Origin: CAYFMP01 sp964344215
GTDB taxonomy: Bacteria > Pseudomonadota > Alphaproteobacteria > Rhodospirillales > Casp-alpha2
Direction of reading: 5' to 3'
Length of the DNA stretch: 37,505 nt
Assembly (NCBI GenBank): GCA_964344215.1
Contig: CAYFMP010000033.1
Location: forward strand, 1 to 37,505
Shown here one piece after another: positions 32,056-37,505 of this stretch. Below the pieces are notes generated by a model. The model saw only the letters and a program-made list of their open reading frames with translations, was not told the DNA's origin and did no database searches. The first letter of the stretch is position 1. Each line of letters opens with the position of its first letter. The position numbers were made by a program, and so were the translations under genes.

Positions 32056-33343
32056 TACGCGGGAGCCCGGCTTCGAGGCCGCCTTCGCCGAGTTTTTGAC
32101 GCTGAAGCGCGAGACCGAGGCCGACGTCAACGATGTGGTCGCCGACATCCTGGCCGATGTCCGCGCCCGCGGCGACGCCGCCGTCATCGAGGCGACGGCC
32201 AGGCTCGATCGTTTCGAGGCGACGCCCGAAACCCTAGCGATCGGAGCCGGCGAGGTCGAGGCGGCAACCGCGGCCTGCGATTCCGAAACGCTCAACGCGT
32301 TGCAACTGGCGGCGCGCCGCATCGGTGAGTTCCACGGGCGCCAGAAGCCCGACGACATCGACTATACGGATACGGAAGGCCTCAGGCTCGGCAACCGCTG
32401 GACGCCGGTTGCCGCGGCCGGTCTCTATGTGCCGGGCGGCACTGCCGCCTATCCGTCGTCGGTGTTGATGAACGCGCTGCCGGCCCGCGTCGCCGGCGTC
32501 GAGCGTCTGGTCATGACGGTGCCGACACCACATGGCGAGGTCAATCCCCTGGTGCTGGCAGCGGCCGGCATTTGCGGCATCGAGGAGATCTACCGGGTCG
32601 GCGGCGCCCAGGCGATCGGGGCGCTGGCCTACGGGACCGAAACCATTCGACCGGTCGACAAGGTGGTCGGCCCCGGCAACGCCTATGTGGCGGCCGCCAA
32701 GCGTCAGGTGTTCGGGATCGTGGGCATCGACATGGTCGCTGGCCCATCGGAAATCCTGGTGCTGGCGGACGGCGCCAACGACCCGGCCTGGGTCGCCGCC
32801 GACCTGTTGTCGCAGGCCGAACACGACGAGGCGGCGCAAGCGGTCCTGATGACCGACGACCCGGCCTTTGCCGATGCCGTCGCCGCCGCCGTCGCCGGTC
32901 ACTTGGCGACCCTGCCGAGGGCGGAAACGGCGTCGGCCAGCTGGCGCGACTTCGGCGCCGTCATCATCGTCGAGAACTTGGAGGCCGCGGTGCCGCTGGT
33001 CGACCGGATGGCACCGGAACACCTGGAGATCGCCGCCGACGGCGCGCGGGCCCTGGCCGAGAAGGTGTCCAACGCCGGCGCCGTCTTCATCGGCCGCTAC
33101 GTGCCCGAGGCGCTCGGCGACTATATTGCCGGCCCCAACCACGTGCTGCCAACGGCACGCTCGGCCCGGTTCTCGTCGGGTCTCGGCGTACTCGATTTCA
33201 TGAAGCGGACGTCGTTGATCGAATGCGACGCCGGCGGGTTGGCCGCGGTCGGGCCGGCCGCCGTCCGGCTGGCCCGGGCCGAGGGCCTGCAGGCGCACGC
33301 CCTTTCCATCGACATCCGGCTCAACCGGCCGAGAGAAGCCTAG
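32039..33343 (+). CDS. hisD: Histidinol dehydrogenase
   Basis: HisD oxidises L-histidinol to L-histidine in two NAD-dependent steps. The 434-residue protein has the family signature GPGNAYVAAAKRQVFG with VGIDMVAGPSEI, the zinc and active-site region SQAEHDE, and APEHLEI. It is overlapped by hisG, so the two are co-translated. Confidence 0.97.
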   Translation: MPRRLDTREPGFEAAFAEFLTLKRETEADVNDVVADILADVRARGDAAVIEATARLDRFEATPETLAIGAGEVEAATAACDSETLNALQLAARRIGEFHGRQKPDDIDYTDTEGLRLGNRWTPVAAAGLYVPGGTAAYPSSVLMNALPARVAGVERLVMTVPTPHGEVNPLVLAAAGICGIEEIYRVGGAQAIGALAYGTETIRPVDKVVGPGNAYVAAAKRQVFGIVGIDMVAGPSEILVLADGANDPAWVAADLLSQAEHDEAAQAVLMTDDPAFADAVAAAVAGHLATLPRAETASASWRDFGAVIIVENLEAAVPLVDRMAPEHLEIAADGARALAEKVSNAGAVFIGRYVPEALGDYIAGPNHVLPTARSARFSSGLGVLDFMKRTSLIECDAGGLAAVGPAAVRLARAEGLQAHALSIDIRLNRPREA

Positions 33344-33362
33344 AAGAAGCGGGTACGAACCG

Positions 33363-33836
33363 GTGTCGGACGAACAGAGGATCGTTAACATCTTCCTCGA
33401 CGAGAAAAGCGTCGTCCGGCGCAGCGCCCAGGTCGAACACGAGCGTCAGGTCGCCATCTACGACCTCCTGGAAGAAAACGTGTTCAGTCCGGTCGGCGAT
33501 TCCGGCGGTCCTTACAACCTGCACCTGAGCATCGAGGAAAACCGCCTGGTTTTCGACATCCGCAACGAGGACGACAGCGCACTGAGCCGGTTCGCGTTGC
33601 CGGTCAAGGTCTTTCGCCGCATCGTCAAGGACTACTTCATGGTCTGTGAAAGCTATTTCGAGGCCATCAAGACCAAGACGCCGTCGCAGATCGAGGCCAT
33701 CGACATGGGACGGCGCGGGCTGCACAACGAGGGTGCCGACGTCCTGCGCGAGCGCTTGGACGGCAAGATCGAAATCGACCGGGCAACCGCCAGGCGGTTG
33801 TTTACCCTCGTCTGCGTTCTTCATATCCGGGCTTAA
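33363..33836 (+). CDS. UPF0262 family protein
   Basis: The 157-residue protein matches UPF0262, found in alphaproteobacteria next to hisD: IVNIFLDEKSVVRRSAQVEHERQVAIYDLLEEN and RFALPVKVFRRIVKDYFMVCESYFEAI. Function is unknown. GTG 33363 is the start. It follows hisD by 19 bases and precedes the phosphatase-family gene by nine, in the usual order. Confidence 0.92.
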   Translation: MSDEQRIVNIFLDEKSVVRRSAQVEHERQVAIYDLLEENVFSPVGDSGGPYNLHLSIEENRLVFDIRNEDDSALSRFALPVKVFRRIVKDYFMVCESYFEAIKTKTPSQIEAIDMGRRGLHNEGADVLRERLDGKIEIDRATARRLFTLVCVLHIRA

Positions 33837-33845
33837 GGCGCCGAA

Positions 33846-34292
33846 ATGGTCGACCTGCCGTCCGCCGTCCTGTTCGCCTGCACCATGAATTCGATACGCT
33901 CGCCGATGGCCGAGGGCATCCTCAAGTTCCTGCACGGCAGCCGCATCTACGTCGATTCGGCCGGCGTCCGCCAGGGCAAGATCGACGGCTTCACCATCGC
34001 CGTCATGGACGAGATCGGCATCGACATGTCGGGCCACAAGTCGAAGACCTTCGAGGATCTGGAGGACGCTTACTACGACGTCGTCATCCCGCTGTCTCCG
34101 GAGGCCCAACACAGAGCCGTCGAGATGACCCGGGTGATGGCCTGCGAGGTCGAATTCTGGAACACTTTCGACCCTTCCATCATCGAGTCCGAGGACCGCG
34201 AAACCCGCCTGCAAGCTTACCGCCAGGTCCGCGATCAGTTGATGGAGCGGATCAAGGAGCGGTTCCCGATCAGGAGCGCCGTCGATACCTGA
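33846..34292 (+). CDS. Low-molecular-weight phosphatase family protein
   Basis: The 148-residue protein has the P-loop of LMW tyrosine phosphatases and arsenate reductases as CTMNSIRSP, with nucleophile C12 and phosphate-binding R18. The canonical form is CxGNxCRSP, so the loop lacks the glycine and second cysteine. The general acid is probably the aspartate in NTFDPSI. Substrate is unknown; it lies in the hisD-UPF0262-infA block. Confidence 0.88.
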   Translation: MVDLPSAVLFACTMNSIRSPMAEGILKFLHGSRIYVDSAGVRQGKIDGFTIAVMDEIGIDMSGHKSKTFEDLEDAYYDVVIPLSPEAQHRAVEMTRVMACEVEFWNTFDPSIIESEDRETRLQAYRQVRDQLMERIKERFPIRSAVDT

Positions 34293-34316
34293 GCGCCGGA
34301 GTACTTGTCTGTACCC

Positions 34317-34346
34317 CGGAAAATATGCGGAATCCTGCGGAAAATA
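34317..34346 (+). promoter_or_regulatory. Phased CGGAA repeats upstream of infA
   Basis: CGGAAAATA occurs at 34317-34325 and 34338-34346, exactly 21 bases apart, and a third CGGAA lies between them at 34328. The period is 10-11 bases, so all copies face the same side of the helix. A TTGACC (-35-like, 34348-34353) follows at once. This looks like an operator or activator site for infA. Confidence 0.45.
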
Positions 34347-34407
34347 CTTGACCCGGCGCAATTCGCACGCATTTTTAGGGACACTTCCGACGACGATAGA
34401 GACAAGA

Positions 34408-34626
34408 ATGGCGAAAGAAGACCTTCTCGAGTTCACCGGCACCGTTACCGAGTTGCTGCCGAACGCCATGTTCCGCGTCAAGCTCGACAACGACCACGAA
34501 ATTCTCGCCCACACAGCGGGCAAGATGCGCAAGCACCGCATCCGGGTGCTGGCCGGGGATCGCGTCAACGTCGAGATGACGCCCTACGACCTGACCAAAG
34601 GTCGGATCACCTTTCGATTCAAATAG
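34408..34626 (+). CDS. infA: Translation initiation factor IF-1
   Basis: IF-1 occupies the ribosomal A site during initiation. The 72-residue S1-like (OB-fold) protein starts MAKEDLLEFTGTVTELLPNA and ends with LTKGRITFRFK, both classic. Length is normal. It has its own upstream region with phased repeats. Confidence 0.97.
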   Translation: MAKEDLLEFTGTVTELLPNAMFRVKLDNDHEILAHTAGKMRKHRIRVLAGDRVNVEMTPYDLTKGRITFRFK

Positions 34627-34641
34627 TGGGGCTGGAGGGGC

Positions 34642-35229
34642 TTGTCCGTGCCCGGCCGCCTCATACTCGCCTCGGCGTCGCCCCGGCGACTGGACCTGCT
34701 CGCCCAGATCGGCGTGCGGCCGGCAGACGTGGTCGCGGCCGAGGTCGACGAGACGCCAGGACGCCGGGAGTTGCCGCGCCAGCTGGCGGTGCGACTGGCC
34801 GAGGCCAAGGCGCGCCAGGTCGCCGAACGCTTTCCGGACGATTACGTGCTCGGCGCCGACACCGTGGTGGCCTGCGGGCGCCGGGTGCTCGGCAAGGCGG
34901 ATGACGAAGCCGAGGCGCGACGGTTTCTGGAACTGCTGTCGGGCCGCCGGCACACGGTGCTGGGCGCCGTCGCCGTCGCCATCCCCGACGGGCGCGTCCA
35001 GGGGCGGCTGGTGTCGACGGCGGTCCGCTTCAAGCGTCTCGGTAAAGACGAAATCGCCGGCTACGTGGCGAGCGACGAATGGAAGGGCAAGGCCGGCGCC
35101 TATGCCATTCAGGGCCGGGCAGCCGCCTTCGTCAGCCACATCAACGGATCGTACTCCAATGTGGTCGGCCTGCCGCTGTTCGAGACCGCCGCCCTGCTCG
35201 GCGGCCTCGGCGCCGAGATGGGAGATTGA
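34642..35229 (+). CDS. maf: Maf-like nucleotide pyrophosphatase
   Basis: The 195-residue Maf-family protein hydrolyses non-canonical or canonical nucleoside triphosphates, and the family is linked to septum arrest. Visible blocks are LILASASPRRLDLLAQIG near the start, DYVLGADTVVACG and KAGAYAIQGRAAAFV. TTG 34642 has GGAGGGG just upstream; GTG 34648 is an alternative. It sits 15 bases after infA and three bases before the RNase gene. Confidence 0.93.
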   Translation: MSVPGRLILASASPRRLDLLAQIGVRPADVVAAEVDETPGRRELPRQLAVRLAEAKARQVAERFPDDYVLGADTVVACGRRVLGKADDEAEARRFLELLSGRRHTVLGAVAVAIPDGRVQGRLVSTAVRFKRLGKDEIAGYVASDEWKGKAGAYAIQGRAAAFVSHINGSYSNVVGLPLFETAALLGGLGAEMGD

Positions 35230-35232
35230 GCG

Positions 35233-36678
35233 ATGACGGCCGACACCATCCTGATCGACGTGGCGCCGGGCGAGACCCGCATTGCGCTTCTCGAGGATGG
35301 TCGCCTCGAAGGCATCGTCATCGACCGCGCCGGCCATGAGAGCATCGTCGGCAACATCTATCTGGGACGAGTCGAATCGGTAGTCGATGGGCTGCAGGCC
35401 GCCTTCGTCGATATCGGCCTCGGCAAGTCCGGTTTCCTGGCCTTGCCCGAGGTGCGGCCGCCGGATGCCGATGAAAAGGCCGGGATCGGTGATTTCCTGA
35501 ACGAAGGCGACAGTGTCGTCGTGCAGGTATTGCGCGACCCCATCGAGGACAAGGGCGCCAAACTGACGGCCCGCATCGGTATTTCGGGGCGTGATCTGGT
35601 CTTCAAGCCCGGCCAGCCCGGCGTCTCGATCTCACGGCGCATCGACGACGAGGGCGAGCGCCAACGACTGGGCGACCTGATGGCAGAAATCGCCGATGAG
35701 GGCGAGGGCTTCATCCTGCGCACGGCGGCCGCCGATGCCGAAGCCGAGGATCTGCGGACCGAGGCAGAGCGCCTGCGGGACCGGTGGCACGCCGTCGAGG
35801 ACGCCGGCGCCGGGGGTCGTGCGCCGCTCCGGCTGCTACGCGACGAGGAGCCGGCCGTCGCCGTTCTTCGCGATCACGGCGGCGCCGACCTGGACCGGGT
35901 TGTGGTCGACGATCCCGACATGCTGGCCCGGCTTCGCGCCTATGCCGAGAGGGAAATGCCGGAGATTTCCCGGCATATCGAATCGCACACCGGGCGCCGC
36001 GCGCTGTTCGATACCCACGGGGTCGAGGAAATGATCGAAGAGGCTTTCGATTGCGTCGTCGAATTGCCGTCGGGCGGTAGTTTGATCATAAGCGAGATGC
36101 CGGCGTTGACCGCAATCGACGTCAATACCGGCGGCGCCACCGATGGCGGCAAGGAGCACACGGCGCTGGTCACCAACCGCGAAGCGGCCGTCGAGATTGC
36201 CCGCCAGATCCGCCTGCGCAACTTGAGTGGGCTGATGGTCGCCGATTTCGCGCCGTTGCGCCGCGACGATCATCGCGGCGCCGTTCTCGACGCCTTGCGC
36301 CGGGCCATGGCCAACGACCCGCTGCAGCCGCACGTCATCGGTTATACGCGCTTAGGCCTGGTCGAGATGACGCGTCGCCGCCGCGGACCGTCGCTGGGCG
36401 AGGTTCTGGGCGGCGAGCCGAGCGCTCCGGTCAAGTCCGAGCTCAGCGTCGCCCTGGAGGCGCTGCGCGCCGTCCTCCGCGAAGCCGCCGCCCACCCCGG
36501 CAGCGACCTCGTCATCGAGGCGGCGCCCACCGTCGTCGAGGCCTTGCAAGGGGAGGCCCGCCGGGCGTTGGCCGAAACCGAGACCAGGCTGGCGGTGAAG
36601 ATCGGGGTGCGGGGCGATGCCGATTACGGGCCGGAGGCGTTTGCCGTCGTGCCGGCCGGGTCGGGGGAGATGAAATGA
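35233..36678 (+). CDS. Ribonuclease E/G family protein
   Basis: The 481-residue endoribonuclease has an N-terminal S1 domain (NIYLGRVESVVDGLQAAFVDIG) and a DNase I-like catalytic domain with the metal-binding aspartates D296 in AIDVNTGG and D338 in LMVADFAPL. The CxxC zinc-link found in E. coli RNase E and RNase G is missing: after GLVEMTRRRRG the region runs on without cysteines. It has no long C-terminal scaffold, so it is closer to RNase G in size. It overlaps yacG by four bases. Confidence 0.92.
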   Translation: MTADTILIDVAPGETRIALLEDGRLEGIVIDRAGHESIVGNIYLGRVESVVDGLQAAFVDIGLGKSGFLALPEVRPPDADEKAGIGDFLNEGDSVVVQVLRDPIEDKGAKLTARIGISGRDLVFKPGQPGVSISRRIDDEGERQRLGDLMAEIADEGEGFILRTAAADAEAEDLRTEAERLRDRWHAVEDAGAGGRAPLRLLRDEEPAVAVLRDHGGADLDRVVVDDPDMLARLRAYAEREMPEISRHIESHTGRRALFDTHGVEEMIEEAFDCVVELPSGGSLIISEMPALTAIDVNTGGATDGGKEHTALVTNREAAVEIARQIRLRNLSGLMVADFAPLRRDDHRGAVLDALRRAMANDPLQPHVIGYTRLGLVEMTRRRRGPSLGEVLGGEPSAPVKSELSVALEALRAVLREAAAHPGSDLVIEAAPTVVEALQGEARRALAETETRLAVKIGVRGDADYGPEAFAVVPAGSGEMK

Positions 36679-36890
36679 GCGACGGGCTCGAGGACGAGAC
36701 CAAAGCCAAGGTGGTGCCCTTGAAAGGCGGCAAGTGCCCGATGTGCGCGAAGCCTACGGCGCCCGGGTTCCGGCCGTTCTGCTCGAAGCGCTGCGCCGAT
36801 CTCGACCTCGGCAAGTGGCTCAACGAGGACTACCGGATTCCGGCCGAGGAGGCGGCCGAACTCGATGACGACGCGTTCGAGGACGACTGA
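36675..36890 (+). CDS. yacG: DNA gyrase inhibitor YacG
   Basis: The 71-residue zinc-finger protein has ligands C21, C24, C36 and C40 (CPMC ... FCSKRC), followed by DLDLGKWLNEDYRIP, the YacG signature, and an acidic tail. YacG binds GyrB and blocks DNA binding. ATG 36675 overlaps the RNase stop (ATGA). Confidence 0.95.
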   Translation: MSDGLEDETKAKVVPLKGGKCPMCAKPTAPGFRPFCSKRCADLDLGKWLNEDYRIPAEEAAELDDDAFEDD

Positions 36891-37017
36891 ACGAAAGCCT
36901 TGGGATGCATGGGCCCGGACCCTGGACAGCCCGTTGGATATCTTCTATAAGCGCCGTCTTGCCAAGCGGCGGTGGGTCCGCTAAGAACCTTCGCCGCCGG
37001 CCCCGTTCGGGGCCCAA

Positions 37018-37093
37018 GCCCAGGTAGCTCAGTTGGTAGAGCAGTGGACTGAAAATCCTCGTGTCGGTGGTTCGATTCCGCCCCTGGGCACCA
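37018..37093 (+). tRNA. tRNA-Phe (anticodon GAA)
   Basis: The 76-base cloverleaf has acceptor arms GCCCAGG and CCTGGGC, D-stem GCTC/GAGC, anticodon loop CTGAAAA (GAA), T-arm GGTGG-TTCGATT-CCGCC, and an encoded CCA. In the anticodon stem (GTGGA/TCCTC) the second pair is T-T, a mismatch. The overall fold is still clear. Confidence 0.95.
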
Positions 37094-37160
37094 CTCCCTT
37101 CCCTTTGAAATCGTTGACTTTTCCGCGTTCCGTCCGGTGCCGGGACGGGATTCGGGGGGT

Positions 37161-37182
37161 GGTTTTCCCTGCCGGGAAATCC
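37161..37182 (+). terminator. Hairpin downstream of tRNA-Phe
   Basis: GGTTTTCCC pairs with GGGAAATCC around TGCC, with one T-T mismatch. It lies 67 bases beyond tRNA-Phe. There is no clean T-run after it, so its role as terminator is tentative. Confidence 0.35.
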
Positions 37183-37387
37183 GCACGTTTCAGCCATTTT
37201 CCACAATCTCCGTTTTTTCCGTTGCGCAAAGATTGCGCAGAGGGCTGCCTATACGTTCGCCTATGCGTCGCCGTTCAGTAGCGTGTTCGCGGCAGCCTCG
37301 GCCAGCGGCTGATCGTCCTCCCCGACACCATTCACATTTCCAGCCGAATGGCGTCACGCACGCCGCCCTTGTCCGCAGCGTTCTTTA

Positions 37388-37426
37388 GAGCGGTTCACGT
37401 TGATATGGAATCGCTGAGACACGCTC
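37388..37426. repeat. TTAGAGCG-family palindrome, copy 3
   Basis: It begins TTAGAGCGG (37385-37393) and closes with CGCTC (37422-37426), which pairs with GAGCG (37388-37392). It is about 10 kb from copies 1 and 2. Confidence 0.45.
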
Positions 37427-37505
37427 TCCGGTCTCCTGGCAAGGAGCGGCTCGCGCAGCGATGCGGGGCCATCGGAAGCGGGCCGCGACGCCGTCCGGGG
37501 GGCCG

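Larger units (their letters stand above)
37094..37505. other. Gene-free right edge of the window
   Basis: No open frame here has a convincing start or a recognisable product. It holds a candidate hairpin (37161-37182), a repeated TTGCGCA near 37220, and a third TTAGAGCG-type palindrome (37388-37426). A gene continuing beyond the edge cannot be excluded. Confidence 0.55.

Noticed and set aside
34597..34614. AAAGGT/ACCTTT inverted repeat as an infA terminator or attenuator
   Set aside because: It lies inside the conserved 3' coding end of infA (KGRITF) and is explained by coding.
37137..37388. Open frame of 83 codons after tRNA-Phe
   Set aside because: No ribosome-binding site, no family resemblance, and an arginine/proline-rich translation typical of non-coding GC-rich DNA.
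1..37505. CRISPR arrays, insertion-sequence transposases, integrases or rRNA genes
   Set aside because: No regularly spaced repeats, transposase or integrase motifs, or rRNA-like sequence were seen on either strand.

Overview
The window is GC-rich DNA that reads as an alphaproteobacterial chromosome, probably Rhodospirillales-like. The evidence is the run murA-hisG-hisD-UPF0262-LMW phosphatase-infA-maf-RNase E/G-yacG-tRNA-Phe, a gapR (DUF2312) gene, a class I PHA synthase, and a DUF1289 gene. The genus cannot be fixed from the sequence alone.

Region 1 (about 50-3770) is a mercury-resistance module. On the minus strand lie merT, merP, a small CxxC membrane protein, a long merF-like gene and merA (which lacks the N-terminal metal-binding domain). 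merR is divergent on the plus strand. The mer promoter has the 19-bp spacer and dyad expected for a MerR-controlled promoter. A 19-bp piece of it recurs perfectly near the left edge, so the cassette is bracketed by direct repeats, which suggests acquisition or rearrangement next to phaC.

Region 2 (3826-11679) holds phaC, then a one-chain GAF/PP2C-phosphatase/histidine-kinase-like ATPase protein, a STAS (SpoIIAA-like) protein, an MlaE-MlaF-MlaD lipid-transport ABC system, its auxiliary lipoprotein, and cysC. Parts of a Ser/Thr partner switch sitting inside a lipid-transporter operon is one of the two most interesting arrangements in the window.

Region 3 (11700-15191) carries gapR, a divergent response regulator with a degenerate Hpt-like tail, a YbdK-type carboxylate-amine ligase and an N-formylglutamate amidohydrolase-like protein.

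Region 4 (15206-22463) is a LysR-type regulator divergent from a tightly packed run: HpaB-type flavin monooxygenase, flavin reductase, Rid-family protein, PhyH-type dioxygenase, DUF1028 protein, EamA transporter, DUF1289 protein and betaine-homocysteine methyltransferase. It looks like an uncharacterised oxidative catabolic operon, with a logic resembling the Rut pyrimidine pathway (monooxygenase, flavin reductase and Rid protein) but with a different oxygenase and unknown substrate.

Region 5 (22480-29302) is mixed: glyoxalase I, an MFS permease overlapping a GT-C-type membrane glycosyltransferase-like protein, a small RMF-like protein, a small methyltransferase-like protein, an orphan Flp pilin, a SPOR lipoprotein and a GNAT acetyltransferase in locally less GC-rich DNA. 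Short palindromes beginning TTAGAGCG occur twice here and once at the right edge.

Region 6 (29473-37505) is housekeeping: tRNA-Thr(GGT), a small basic protein, murA, hisG-hisD, UPF0262, LMW phosphatase family, infA, maf, RNase E/G, yacG and tRNA-Phe(GAA). The last 412 bases contain no convincing gene.
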